A stretch of 64,000 nucleotides of DNA from JANOYJ01 sp963792485 (lineage in GTDB: Bacteria; Pseudomonadota; Alphaproteobacteria; Rhizobiales; Rhizobiaceae), in NCBI GenBank assembly GCA_963792485.1, contig CAWBWL010000010.1, positions 1 to 64,000 on the forward strand. The letters run 5' to 3'. The number at the start of each line of letters is the position of its first letter. Positions within the stretch are counted from its first letter, which is position 1. The notes beneath the pieces were generated by a model. It did not search any database and was not told where the DNA came from. It saw only the letters and a list, made by a program, of their open reading frames with translations. Position numbers and translations under genes: made by a program. Below are positions 33,831 to 42,655 of this stretch, in pieces.

Positions 33831-34100
33831 CTAAAAAGCGGCGGCGGGGCGCGGTGGACGGGCACCAGCCTCGGGAGCCACAATCTTCAGACCGGGCAGC
33901 AGGCCTTCGCGCTGGGCGCGCTTGCGGGCCAATTTGCGGGCGCGGCGAACAGCCTCAGCCTTTTCGCGGGCCCGCTTGACGGACGGCTTCTCGTAGTGAC
34001 CGCGCATCTTCATCTCGCGGAAAACGCCTTCGCGTTGCAGCTTCTTTTTCAGCGCGCGCAGCGCCTGATCCACATTATTGTCACGAACGAGTACTTGCAC
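33831..34100 (-). CDS. rpsU: 30S ribosomal protein S21
   Basis: An 89-residue, strongly basic protein with the S21 signature: MQVLVRDNNVDQALRALKKK, then LQREGVFREMKMRGHYEKPSVKRAREKAEA in the following 30 residues. The C-terminus is extended by about 20 residues (LLPGLKIVAPEAGARPPRP), as is common in alphaproteobacteria. S21 helps 30S subunits base-pair with mRNA leaders. It is a single-gene unit ended by a strong terminator. The 286 bases upstream (34101-34386) hold no gene I can support and presumably carry its promoter. Confidence 0.97.
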   Translation of the reverse strand: MQVLVRDNNVDQALRALKKKLQREGVFREMKMRGHYEKPSVKRAREKAEAVRRARKLARKRAQREGLLPGLKIVAPEAGARPPRPAAAF

Positions 34101-34386
34101 GTGTCATCACGCCTTTCGGGTTGGCATTGAACAAAAAAATTGGTTCTCGGCGCGTGGTGAGCGCGCAAGGTTGGGGGCGAAATAGCAGACTGGGCCGGAT
34201 ATGTCTACTGCGAGGACGGGAAAAGTCGGGGCGGTCGCTTCAGGTTGACTGCGGTCTGTCGGCTTAGCCGCATATGATTCATTTGTGGCTTCGTCGAGCC
34301 GGAGCCTTCCATGCCCAATCCCTTTCCGTCCGCTGCAATGCGCCGGCTGGACCTGCCTGTCTGGTGGTGCGATTGCGCTTGAGGAT

Positions 34387-35508
34387 TCAAACTCGCAACC
34401 AATTGCGCTGTTTGGAGGATGCGATGGCAGCCTCGACGACCTTCTGTATCTCATAGGCTTCGCGGAAATCGGGTCCGGATTTATCACCCCTGCCAATCGC
34501 CCCAAGGAACTCCGCCATCTCGATGGTTTTGAGATCATTGAACCCTAGCTGGTGGCCACCCGCCACGCAGAATCCGCCATAGGGCTCATGCTGCGGTCCG
34601 GCCTCGATGCGGGTGAAGCCCGCATGGCGCGGGTCGTTTCCGGCCCTGTAGTGGAGCAGTTCGTTCAGGCGCTCCTGCGTGAAAACGAGGCTGCCCTTTT
34701 CACCTGTGAGCTCAAAGCCGAGCTGCATTTTGCGGCCGGTTTGAATCCAGTTGGCCTCAATCGTGCCGCCGCAGCCGCGCCCGAAATTGACGAGAATGCG
34801 GGCGACGTCATCGACCTCGACAGGTTTCATCTCAGACGCGCCCCGCGCCGTTGGGCGCTGCTTTATGACGGTGCGCACGTCGGCGCTGACCTCGGCGATG
34901 TCGCCCAAGAGAAAACGCGCCATGCCGATAATATGCGACCCCAAATCGGCGATCACACCGGGGCCGCCTGACGGATCAATGCGCCAGGTCCAGGGGCTTT
35001 GCGGATCGTGCATGTAGTCTTCAGCGTGGATGCCGCGAAAGCCGGTGATTTCACCCAGCTCGCCAGACTCCACCATCTGCCGTGCCAGTTTCAGCAGCGG
35101 GTTCTTGATATAGTTGAAGCCGACCTGCGTGTTGACGCCCTTGGCTTCGGCGGCTGTCACCATTTCAAGCGACTCCGCCAGTGTCGGAGACAGTGGCTTT
35201 TCGCAATGGACATGCTTGCCCGCCGCAATGGCGGCAAGGGCCATTTCCTTGTGCATGGAATTCGGCGTTGTGATGGAAATGACCTGCACGGCCGGATTGG
35301 AGATCAGCGCTTTCCAGTCTCCGGTTGACGACTCAAAGCCATATTGATGCGCGGCCTTGGCGGCGGCCTCCGCATTCATATCCGCCACCGCAACCAAGCG
35401 TGGCGCTGGAATGTCCGGAAAAGCGGAGAGCGCGGTGCGGTAGGCGATGGCGTGCGCCTTGCCCATAAATCCAGTGCCGATGAGGCCGATGCCCAGTGTG
35501 TTTGTCAT
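34387..35508 (-). CDS. Gfo/Idh/MocA family oxidoreductase
   Basis: A 373-residue NAD(P)-dependent sugar or inositol dehydrogenase. The N-terminal Rossmann domain has IGLIGTGFMGKAHAIAYR and the catalytic-Lys signature AGKHVHCEKPLSPT near residue 95; the C-terminal domain has GGPGVIADLGSHIIGMARFLLGDI near 190 and FGRGCGGTIEANWI. The ATG overlaps the stop of the upstream RpiR regulator gene by 4 bases, so both are made from one mRNA. The position beside an RpiR regulator and iol genes suggests a substrate related to inositol, but this is inference. Confidence 0.9.
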   Translation of the reverse strand: MTNTLGIGLIGTGFMGKAHAIAYRTALSAFPDIPAPRLVAVADMNAEAAAKAAHQYGFESSTGDWKALISNPAVQVISITTPNSMHKEMALAAIAAGKHVHCEKPLSPTLAESLEMVTAAEAKGVNTQVGFNYIKNPLLKLARQMVESGELGEITGFRGIHAEDYMHDPQSPWTWRIDPSGGPGVIADLGSHIIGMARFLLGDIAEVSADVRTVIKQRPTARGASEMKPVEVDDVARILVNFGRGCGGTIEANWIQTGRKMQLGFELTGEKGSLVFTQERLNELLHYRAGNDPRHAGFTRIEAGPQHEPYGGFCVAGGHQLGFNDLKTIEMAEFLGAIGRGDKSGPDFREAYEIQKVVEAAIASSKQRNWLRV

Positions 35509-36560
35509 AATGATTTCCGTGAAACGCCGACGCGCTGTCTCGAGTGAACATCGGCCTGATACTTTATCTGCTCCTGAACCGCAGCCTGATCAATAACCTC
35601 CGGCACTCTGTGCCTATTCGGCCTTGCCGGTTTGACCGAGACTGCAAATCGCGCCGATTGGTCCCGTGCAATCTCTGTCACGCTCGGAATCCTCACTTCA
35701 TCCCCACTCTTTGGCCGCAGCTTCTCCGCAGTTGCGGTGGCGATGGTCTGCACCAGCGACATGGGCGCGGCAAGCGAGCGGGAGAATGTGTATTCTTCCT
35801 CTGGAACCGTAAACAGGACTTCCGCTCCCTTGGCCAGAGGGGACAATTGGCTGTCGGTGATGGCGATGACGGGCACACCTGCCTTGACCGCCTGCTCGGC
35901 AATGGCCACCACTTCCTTGGCGTAGTGGCGAAAGGCGATGGCCACGAGGATATCACCTTTGCCCATGGTCATTGCAATTTCCTGCGACAAGCCGCCAGAG
36001 GAATCCATGAAAATCACTTTGCGCTGCAGCATCGTCATGAGATAGCGCATGAGCTCAGCGACGGGCTCGGAGCGAAGCTGCCCGGCAATATAGATGCATC
36101 CAGCCGAAGCGCACAGGTGCGCGGCCTTGCGCAAGTCCTCCTCCAAAACCGATTCGAGCAGACCCTGCAACGCCGCTATGTCCCGCACCACCATGCTGCG
36201 CAGAAAACCGACATTGCCATGCGCGGCATTGCGGCTGATTTCGGCGTCAAGGGCGCTGACACGCTCGCGGAACCCAGGGGCTGCTGTTGCCAGCCGTGTC
36301 TGGAATACGCCCTGCAGCTCCTTGAACCCCGAATAGCCGAGATTTTGAGCAAAGCGGACGAGCGTTGACGGATGCACCTTTGTTTTTGCCGCAATCGCGT
36401 TAATGGATTCCAGCGCGATGACGTTGGGGTTTTGCGTGAAAAACCGCGCGACCTGCTTGTAGCCGTCCGAGAGCTTCTCAAAATTTGCCGTGATGAGATT
36501 GATCGCGCCCTCATAATTTGATGGCACCGTCTCATTGGCAATGCGCGCTTTCCTGCTCAT
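35505..36560 (-). CDS. RpiR/MurR family transcriptional regulator, IolR-like
   Basis: A 351-residue protein with an N-terminal helix-turn-helix (INAIAAKTKVHPSTLVRFAQNLGYSGF over residues 51-77) and a C-terminal SIS sugar-phosphate domain (GCIYIAGQLRSEPVAELMRYL, then GDILVAIAFRHYAKEVVAIAEQ and VIAITDSQLSPLAK). A tail of about 50 residues after the SIS domain is longer than usual. RpiR-type IolR represses inositol genes in rhizobia. I chose ATG at 36560, which starts the normal family N-terminus; the frame stays open for another 450 bases upstream with no matching protein. Divergent from the aldehyde dehydrogenase operon. Confidence 0.9.
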   Translation of the reverse strand: MSRKARIANETVPSNYEGAINLITANFEKLSDGYKQVARFFTQNPNVIALESINAIAAKTKVHPSTLVRFAQNLGYSGFKELQGVFQTRLATAAPGFRERVSALDAEISRNAAHGNVGFLRSMVVRDIAALQGLLESVLEEDLRKAAHLCASAGCIYIAGQLRSEPVAELMRYLMTMLQRKVIFMDSSGGLSQEIAMTMGKGDILVAIAFRHYAKEVVAIAEQAVKAGVPVIAITDSQLSPLAKGAEVLFTVPEEEYTFSRSLAAPMSLVQTIATATAEKLRPKSGDEVRIPSVTEIARDQSARFAVSVKPARPNRHRVPEVIDQAAVQEQIKYQADVHSRQRVGVSRKSL

Positions 36561-36677
36561 TTTGAGGCTCACCGACCATTGATTTGCCGCGTGTCGAACA
36601 CGGCTGGATTGAGGGTGCTCAAGCCGCAGACACCTTACCCTTGAAGTAGGTCCGCAGCGCCGCAAAGCTTGACACAC

Positions 36678-36698
36678 AACGTTCATTTCGCAATAAGA
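36678..36698 (+). promoter_or_regulatory. Candidate RpiR operator, rpiR/aldehyde dehydrogenase promoter
   Basis: AACGTTCATTTCGCAATAAG lies between the divergent rpiR and aldehyde dehydrogenase genes. A similar sequence occurs upstream of iolD (51442-51464, minus strand, starting AACGTTCGTTG) and in the divergent binding-protein/iolI-like promoter (49999-50017, TTCATTTTCTTGCAATAGA). The common elements are TTCRTT and GCAA. Matching is by eye and the sites are not tightly conserved. Confidence 0.35.
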
Positions 36699-36771
36699 CA
36701 CATGGCAACAAAAATTGCAATCCAGCCGGATTTGCAGACTTCGGTCAAGACGTAACAGGAAGAGCGGTCCG

Positions 36772-38208
36772 ATGGAAATGGGATTGGGACAGCTGATCGG
36801 CGGACAATGGCGCAAGGGCAGCGGCGCGGACGCAATCACCGCAGTGGACCCCGCCACCGAAGATGTGCTCTTTGAATTTCCGGCCGCTACCGCATCAGAT
36901 ACGCAGGAGGCGATCGCCGCTGCACAGGCCGCACAGCTGCTTTGGCGCTCGCAATCAGGCTGGACCCGGGCCGACGTCCTGCACAAATGCGCTGATGTGA
37001 TGCAGGCGCGCACGGAGGAAGCGGCGCGTCAAATCACGCTGGAGGCTGGCAAGCCGCTGGCGCAGGCCCGCCGTGAATGGCAGCTCTCCATCGACCAGTT
37101 CCGCTGGCATGCCGAAGAAGCGCGCCGCATCCATGGCAGCATCATCGAAAGCCGCGCGCCGGGCGGGCGGCTTGAGGTCCATCATGAGCCCGTCGGCGTT
37201 GTTGCGGCGTTCACCGCGTGGAATTTCCCGGCCGTGCTGATTGCCCGCAAAGCCGCGCCAGCGCTCGCCGCCGGGTGCTGCATCATCGTGCGGCCATCGC
37301 GCGAGACACCGGGAACCGCTGCCATTCTGGTGGATTGCCTCGTTCAAGCTGGTGTGCCGTCGGGCGTGGTCAGCCTTGTCGTCGGCCCCACGGCGACGAC
37401 CTATGACGTCTTGATGAAGTCGCCTGTCGTGCGCAAAGTCTCGCTCACGGGATCATCATCGGTCGGCCAGCAAATGCTGCGCGACGCGGCGCAGACCTTC
37501 AAGCGCGCCACCATGGAGCTGGGCGGCAATGCGCCAGTGATCGTGTTTGACGATGCAAACCTTGAAGCTGCGCTCGACATCTGCGTGGCGGTAAAATTCG
37601 CCAATGCGGGCCAGGTTTGCGTAACGGGCGACCGGTTCTATGTGCACGAATCGCTGCATTCGAAATTCGTTGACGGATTTGCCGCACGCGCAAAGGCATT
37701 GAAATTGGGACACGGTCTTGACGAGTCGAGCCAGATGGGCCCGCTGATCAATGCGCGGCGCGGCGCGGCAATTGACGGCATCGTGGCGGACGCGCGCAAG
37801 CGCGGCGGGCAGATTGTCACGGGCGGCGAGCGGCCATCCGACAAGAACAAGGGCTTCTTCTACTCACCGACGGTGATTTCCGGTCTTCCGGATGACGCAA
37901 TGGCGCTGGCTGAGGAGAACTTCGGCCCAATCGCGGCGATCACGCCATTCCGCACGGATGAGGAAGTCTATGCCCGTTCCAATTCTACGGAGCTTGGCCT
38001 TTCCGCCTACGCCTTCACACTGAGTGCCAAGCGCATGCGTGAAACCGTGGCTCGGCTTGAGGCGGGCATGGTTGGAATCAACAGTTTTGCGCTGGCTGCT
38101 GCGGAAGCTCCGTTTGGCGGTATCAAGGCCTCCGGCATGGGCCGCGAAGGCGGCGGCGAGGGGATACACGACTATCTCAATGTCAAACTCGCGCAGATAA
38201 CGGTGTGA
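36772..38208 (+). CDS. NAD(P)-dependent aldehyde dehydrogenase (succinate-semialdehyde type)
   Basis: A 478-residue aldehyde dehydrogenase. The catalytic Glu is in MELGGNAPVIVFDD near residue 250, the catalytic Cys in NAGQVCVTGDRFYVH near 284, and the oxyanion Asn in AFTAWNFPAVLIARK near 150. The C-terminus has APFGGIKASGMGREGGGEGI. The sequence is closer to GabD-type enzymes than to methylmalonate-semialdehyde dehydrogenase (IolA). The ATG at 36772 follows AGGAAGAG; an in-frame upstream start at 36715 adds unrelated residues. It begins a four-gene operon with an HpaI aldolase that would generate aldehydes, so it may oxidise the aldol cleavage product. Confidence 0.9.
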   Translation: MEMGLGQLIGGQWRKGSGADAITAVDPATEDVLFEFPAATASDTQEAIAAAQAAQLLWRSQSGWTRADVLHKCADVMQARTEEAARQITLEAGKPLAQARREWQLSIDQFRWHAEEARRIHGSIIESRAPGGRLEVHHEPVGVVAAFTAWNFPAVLIARKAAPALAAGCCIIVRPSRETPGTAAILVDCLVQAGVPSGVVSLVVGPTATTYDVLMKSPVVRKVSLTGSSSVGQQMLRDAAQTFKRATMELGGNAPVIVFDDANLEAALDICVAVKFANAGQVCVTGDRFYVHESLHSKFVDGFAARAKALKLGHGLDESSQMGPLINARRGAAIDGIVADARKRGGQIVTGGERPSDKNKGFFYSPTVISGLPDDAMALAEENFGPIAAITPFRTDEEVYARSNSTELGLSAYAFTLSAKRMRETVARLEAGMVGINSFALAAAEAPFGGIKASGMGREGGGEGIHDYLNVKLAQITV

Positions 38209-38209
38209 C

Positions 38210-39028
38210 ATGATTCAAAACAAGCTCAAGCAGCTCTGGGCCGAGGGAAAGCCCGTCATTAACGGCTGGCTGTCAACGTCTTCGCCATTCGTGGCCGAGA
38301 TCATGGCGGCGCAGGGTTATGATGCGCTGACAATCGATTGCCAGCATGGTTTTGTCGCCTATGAGGCCGCTGCGACCATGCTGCAGGCGATGCGCGCGAG
38401 CGGCGTCGTGCCTATGGTGCGCGTGCCCTGGCTTGATCCTGGTGACATCATGAAGGCGCTGGATGCGGGCGCCTATGGGATTATTTGCCCGATGATCAAC
38501 AATCGCGAGGAAGCCGAGCGTTTCGTCTCCTATATGCGCTATCCGCCGCACGGTGTGCGCAGCTTCGGGCCCACGCGCGCGCTGTTTGCAGCAGGCGCGG
38601 ATTACGGCCAGTACGCCGACACTGAAGTGCTGGCCTTCGCGATGATCGAGACCGCTGAAGCCATGAAGAACCTTGACGCCATCGTCTCCACGCCCGGCCT
38701 TGACGGCGTCTATATCGGCCCTGCCGATCTGACGCTGGGCCTGACGGGCCGCAAATATCCGACGGGCTTTGACCGGCAGGAGCCGGAGATGGTGGAGGCC
38801 ATCCAGCTGGTGCTGAAAAAGGCCAAGGCAGCCGGCATCCGCGCGGGGCTGCATAATGGCTCTGCGGCCTATGCCGCCAAGGCGGCCGGCTGGGGATTTG
38901 ACCTGGTCACCATCTCGAACGACGTCCGACTGCTGGCAGGCGCAGCGCAGCAGAGCGTGGCCGAGGCCCGAGGTCTCATCGGCGAGAAGCCCGCAAAGGA
39001 AGCGGGGAAGATGTCCAATGGCTACTGA
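38210..39028 (+). CDS. HpcH/HpaI family aldolase
   Basis: A 272-residue class II pyruvate aldolase like HpaI or GarL. The active-site elements are LTIDCQHGFVAYEAA (His near 45), VPMVRVPWLDPGDIMKALDAGAYGIICPM with the Arg of VRVP near residue 70, the metal-binding Glu in MIETAEAM near 145, and Asp in YIGPADLTLGL. Such enzymes split 4-hydroxy-2-oxoacids into pyruvate and an aldehyde. The start is one base after the aldehyde dehydrogenase stop, and the next gene overlaps its 3' end by 11 bases. Confidence 0.92.
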   Translation: MIQNKLKQLWAEGKPVINGWLSTSSPFVAEIMAAQGYDALTIDCQHGFVAYEAAATMLQAMRASGVVPMVRVPWLDPGDIMKALDAGAYGIICPMINNREEAERFVSYMRYPPHGVRSFGPTRALFAAGADYGQYADTEVLAFAMIETAEAMKNLDAIVSTPGLDGVYIGPADLTLGLTGRKYPTGFDRQEPEMVEAIQLVLKKAKAAGIRAGLHNGSAAYAAKAAGWGFDLVTISNDVRLLAGAAQQSVAEARGLIGEKPAKEAGKMSNGY

Positions 39029-39992
39029 ACCGTGTCGCGTGCTCGTTGCCGGCAAGGTGCACGAGGCCGGTGTGGCGCTCCTGCGCAACAGGCCGGATGT
39101 GGCTGTTGATTTGGTTGAAGCTGTCACCACAGAAGCCTACCGCCCTTTTCTCGGAAATGCTGACGCGGTCCTGATCCGGACCCAGCCGATGACGGCGGCG
39201 GACATTGCGCTCGCACCCAAACTCAAAATTGTTTCGCGCCATGGCGTGGGCTATGACGCGGTGGATGTGGCGGCGTTGAACGCGCGCCGCATCCCGCTCG
39301 CCATTGTCGGCGACGTCAATTCGCGCGCGGTCGCTGAGCACACTTTGATGCTGATGCTGGCCGCTGCGCGGCGCACCGTTGCGCATCACATCGCCTCCAC
39401 AACGGGCCAGTGGAATGAGCGCAACCGCTTCGACTCAACGGAACTTGACGGCAAGTCGCTGCTCCTTCTCGGATTTGGCCGTATCGGCCGCAGGGTGGCG
39501 GAACTGGCGAAGGCGTTCGGCATGGCGGTGAGCGCATATGATCCGTTTGTCACCGAAGAGCAGATGGCGCCGCTGGGCGTCAGCCATGCGCCGGACATAG
39601 CCCGCGCCCTCATGGCGGCAGACTATGTGTCGGTGCACATGCCGGGCGGACAAGGCCCTATGATCGGCGCCGCTGAACTTGCGCTCATGAAACCATCCGC
39701 AATCATCGTCAACGCCGCCCGTGGCGGCCTCATCAACGAGCTTGCGCTGGATGCTGCGCTGCGCGCGCGCCACCTGCGGGCCGCTGCACTGGACGTGCTG
39801 GCGGATGAGCCGCCCGCGCCGGACCATCCCCTTCTCAGCAATTCCTTCATCACCATCAGCCCGCACAATGCCGGTCTCACTGAAGAATGCGCCATGCGCA
39901 TGTCAATCGCTGCGGCGCAGAACATTCTGGATGCGTTTGATGGAAGACTTGACCGCAAACTTATTGTGAATGCGCAGTCGGTAAATTTTTGA
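39018..39992 (+). CDS. D-3-phosphoglycerate dehydrogenase-like 2-hydroxyacid dehydrogenase
   Basis: A 324-residue NAD-dependent D-2-hydroxyacid dehydrogenase. Motifs are RHGVGYDAVDVAALNARRIP, the Rossmann LLLLGFGRIGRRVAELAKAFG near residue 155, catalytic Arg in VNAARGGLINE, Glu in VLADEPPAPDHPL, and His in TISPHNAGLTEE. I start it at the ATG at 39018, inside the end of the aldolase gene, where the family N-terminus begins. The operon context suggests it acts on a sugar-derived hydroxyacid and not in serine synthesis. Confidence 0.9.
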   Translation: MATEPCRVLVAGKVHEAGVALLRNRPDVAVDLVEAVTTEAYRPFLGNADAVLIRTQPMTAADIALAPKLKIVSRHGVGYDAVDVAALNARRIPLAIVGDVNSRAVAEHTLMLMLAAARRTVAHHIASTTGQWNERNRFDSTELDGKSLLLLGFGRIGRRVAELAKAFGMAVSAYDPFVTEEQMAPLGVSHAPDIARALMAADYVSVHMPGGQGPMIGAAELALMKPSAIIVNAARGGLINELALDAALRARHLRAAALDVLADEPPAPDHPLLSNSFITISPHNAGLTEECAMRMSIAAAQNILDAFDGRLDRKLIVNAQSVNF

Positions 39993-40001
39993 GGCCGTGT
40001 C

Positions 40002-40817
40002 ATGAATAGAATGGATGGAAAAATCTGCCTCGTTGCGGGTGCGACACAGGGGTTGGGCGCTGCCATCGCGCGGCGGCTGGCCGCGGCGGGCGCGGCGGGA
40101 ATCGTCATTACCGGACGCAGCGCCGCAAAGGGCGCGGCAGTTGTTGAGGGGCTGACGAAAGAACACGGCGGAGAGGCCATATTCTGCAAGGCAGATCTTG
40201 CCAGCACGGATGACTGCTTCGCCGCTGTCGCGGCCTGCGAGCGACAATTCGGCCGCATCGACACGATGGTCATCGCAGGCGCAACAACCGCGCGCGGCAC
40301 GATCCTCAGCACTACGCCTGAACTGTTCGACGAGATTTTTGCGACAAATGTGCGCGGCCCGTATTTCCTGATGCAGGCGGCGATCAAGTCGATGATCAGC
40401 AACAAGATCGAAGGCACGATCTGCAGCATCGGTTCCATTTCCGGCTTGGCCGGCCAGCCCTTCATCAATGCATATTGCGCATCAAAGGCGGCGCTTTCGA
40501 CGCTCACCGCCAATACAGCCTTCTCCGTCATGGGCAACCGCATCCGTGTCAATCTTTTGAATGTCGGTTGGATGGCTTCGGACCATGAGCGAGAAATTCA
40601 AGCAGCGGCCGGCGGCGATGATTGGGAAAGCAAGGCAATTGCCAAACTGCCCTTCGGCCGCCTCATTGATCCCGACGAAGCGGCCCGGGCCGTCAACTTT
40701 CTCGTCTCGGCCGATTCCGGTCTGATGACCGGCGCGATTGTCAATTTTGATCAGTCCGTATGGGGCGCAGTCTCCGGCGCGATGCCAACCCCGGATGCGC
40801 CGATGACGTTGGGCTGA
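40002..40817 (+). CDS. Short-chain dehydrogenase/reductase (SDR)
   Basis: A 271-residue classical SDR with GATQGLGAAIARRLAAAGA (cofactor Gly motif near residue 13), VIAGATTARGT in place of the usual NNAG, and the catalytic Ser-Tyr-Lys in GSISGLAGQPFINAYCASKAAL near residue 145-165. It ends with the normal GAIVNFDQS loop and a short extra tail. It is the last gene of the aldehyde dehydrogenase/aldolase/hydroxyacid dehydrogenase operon, 9 bases after the previous stop, and probably oxidises a sugar or polyol in the same route. Confidence 0.9.
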   Translation: MNRMDGKICLVAGATQGLGAAIARRLAAAGAAGIVITGRSAAKGAAVVEGLTKEHGGEAIFCKADLASTDDCFAAVAACERQFGRIDTMVIAGATTARGTILSTTPELFDEIFATNVRGPYFLMQAAIKSMISNKIEGTICSIGSISGLAGQPFINAYCASKAALSTLTANTAFSVMGNRIRVNLLNVGWMASDHEREIQAAAGGDDWESKAIAKLPFGRLIDPDEAARAVNFLVSADSGLMTGAIVNFDQSVWGAVSGAMPTPDAPMTLG

Positions 40818-40954
40818 CGCTCAAGCCAGCTCTTTGCGCCATTCCGCCACCCTCCGTCGCAATCAGCGCACGGCCTTCCCTTATCCCCGGCTAATGCTAT
40901 GAAACAGTCCCGCCCGCATTGTTGGGCGGCCCGTTCCGCTTGAGGCTCTGATCC

Positions 40955-42208
40955 ATGCACAAATATTCGGTCTTTGCACTCGCCCGCGAGGCGATGCGCG
41001 CTCATAAGGGATGGGATGCGCAATGGGCTTCTCCCGAGCCGCGCGCCGAATATGATGTCATCATCATCGGCGCGGGCGGGCATGGGCTGGGGACGGCTTA
41101 TTATCTGGCCAAGGAGCATGGCATCACCAATGTCGCGGTGCTGGAAAAGGGCTGGCTCGGCGGCGGCAACACCGGGCGCAACACGACGATCATCCGCTCG
41201 AATTATCTTTATGACGAATCGGCGGGGATTTATGACCATGCGCTGAAGCTGTGGGACGGGCTGAGCCAGGACCTCAATTACAATGTCATGTATTCGGCGC
41301 GCGGCGTGATGATGCTGGCGCATAATGTGCATGATATTCAGGTGCTAAAACGCCATGTGCACGCCAACCGGCTGAACGGCATCGACAATGAGTTTCTCTC
41401 GCCGGAGCAGGCGAAGGAATTCTGCCCGCCTTTGAATATTTCGCAGTCAGCGCGTTATCCCGTGATGGGCGCGGCCTTGCAGCGGCGCGGCGGCACGGCG
41501 CGGCATGACGCGGTGGCCTGGGGTTACGCGCGTGCGGCCTCGGACCGGGGCGTGCACATCATCCAGAATTGCGAAGTCACGGGCATCAAGCGCGGCGTGA
41601 ATGGTGAAGTAATTGGCGTTGACACCTCGCGCGGCTTCATCGGCGCGAAGAAAGTCGGCGTCGTCGCGGCGGGGCATTCATCGGTGGTGATGAACATGGC
41701 GGGTGTGCGCATGCCGCTGGAGAGCTATCCGCTGCAGGCGCTGGTGTCGGAGCCGGTGAAGCCGTGCTTCCCATGCGTGGTCATGTCGAACACGGTGCAT
41801 GCCTATATTTCGCAGTCGGACAAGGGCGAGCTGGTCATCGGCGCGGGCACGGATCAGTACGTGTCCTATTCGCAGACCGGCGGGCTGCATATTCTGAACC
41901 ACACGCTCGATGCGATCTGTGAAATGTTCCCGATGTTCACCCGCATGAAAATGCTGCGCTCATGGGGCGGCATTGTCGATGTGACGCCCGACCGCTCGCC
42001 GATCCTTGCCAAGACGCCGGTCAAGGGCCTCTATGTCAACTGCGGCTGGGGCACGGGCGGGTTCAAGGCGACGCCGGGCTCCGGAAATGTGTTTGCGCAC
42101 ACGATTGCGCGCGATGAGCCGCACAGGATCAATGCCGGGTTCACGCTGGAGCGGTTCAGGACCGGGCGGCTGATCGACGAGGCGGCTGCGGCTGCTGTGG
42201 CGCATTGA
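40955..42208 (+). CDS. soxB: Sarcosine oxidase subunit beta
   Basis: A 417-residue flavoprotein of the DAO family, the catalytic subunit of heterotetrameric sarcosine oxidase. The FAD motif is DVIIIGAGGHGLGTAYYLAKEHG near residue 35-57, followed by GWLGGGNTGRNTTIIRSNYL with the Arg/Asn cluster of SoxB, then GGTARHDAVAWGYARAA and the C-terminal GWGTGGFKATPGSG. It oxidises sarcosine (or dimethylglycine-like amines) to glycine, passing the one-carbon unit to tetrahydrofolate on the alpha subunit. The following gene starts inside its stop codon (TTGATG). Confidence 0.95.
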   Translation: MHKYSVFALAREAMRAHKGWDAQWASPEPRAEYDVIIIGAGGHGLGTAYYLAKEHGITNVAVLEKGWLGGGNTGRNTTIIRSNYLYDESAGIYDHALKLWDGLSQDLNYNVMYSARGVMMLAHNVHDIQVLKRHVHANRLNGIDNEFLSPEQAKEFCPPLNISQSARYPVMGAALQRRGGTARHDAVAWGYARAASDRGVHIIQNCEVTGIKRGVNGEVIGVDTSRGFIGAKKVGVVAAGHSSVVMNMAGVRMPLESYPLQALVSEPVKPCFPCVVMSNTVHAYISQSDKGELVIGAGTDQYVSYSQTGGLHILNHTLDAICEMFPMFTRMKMLRSWGGIVDVTPDRSPILAKTPVKGLYVNCGWGTGGFKATPGSGNVFAHTIARDEPHRINAGFTLERFRTGRLIDEAAAAAVAH

Positions 42209-42639
42209 TGCACAGGACCGCGACATTGGCTCTCTCTTCGCTGCTTGCCTTGCCGCATGCTCAGGCTGGTGGATTACTGCCCGATCCAGAAGATTTCCGG
42301 ACGCAGAAGATCGAGCGGCAGGCGGGGGAGACTGATTGGCCCTTCATTGAGCAGAAAGGCCTTCTGATGTGTGTCAAAGTGTTCGGAATCAAGCAGGTGC
42401 TTTTTCATCCAGGTGAAATCGAGGAATACAGCTTTGAGGAAGACCCGCTGGTCGATCCCGCGATCATTGTTGTGACGACCGACCCGATCCAGCTCTGGAC
42501 GGACCCAACCGCAAGTCAGCATCTCGTGCCCAACATGACCATCGAAGAGAAGATCCGCCGCATGGCCCCTTATGTCACCTTGGGCAAAAAACTGTGCGAC
42601 CAGCCGAAAGGGGCCATGATTGGTCCCGGTGAACTTTGA
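42208..42639 (+). CDS. Predicted exported protein inside the sox operon
   Basis: A 143-residue protein with a short Sec-like signal (TATLALSSLLALPHAQAGG). The mature part contains two cysteines (LLMCVKVFG and KKLCDQPKG) and the phrases FHPGEIEEYSFEEDPLVDPA and DPIQLWTDPTASQHLVP. I recognise no family. The ATG overlaps the soxB stop by one base and soxD follows 16 bases after its stop, so it is translated as part of the operon. Its insertion between soxB and soxD is unusual, since those genes are usually adjacent and cytoplasmic. Confidence 0.65.
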   Translation: MHRTATLALSSLLALPHAQAGGLLPDPEDFRTQKIERQAGETDWPFIEQKGLLMCVKVFGIKQVLFHPGEIEEYSFEEDPLVDPAIIVVTTDPIQLWTDPTASQHLVPNMTIEEKIRRMAPYVTLGKKLCDQPKGAMIGPGEL

Positions 42640-42655
42640 AAGACGTGAGAGACCC

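Noticed and set aside
34101..34386. Region upstream of rpsU considered for a small RNA or riboswitch
   Set aside because: I saw no conserved riboswitch core or terminator-like stem; it is reported only as the likely rpsU promoter region.
35544..36368. A 274-codon plus-strand frame
   Set aside because: Antisense to the RpiR regulator, which has a clear helix-turn-helix and SIS domain.
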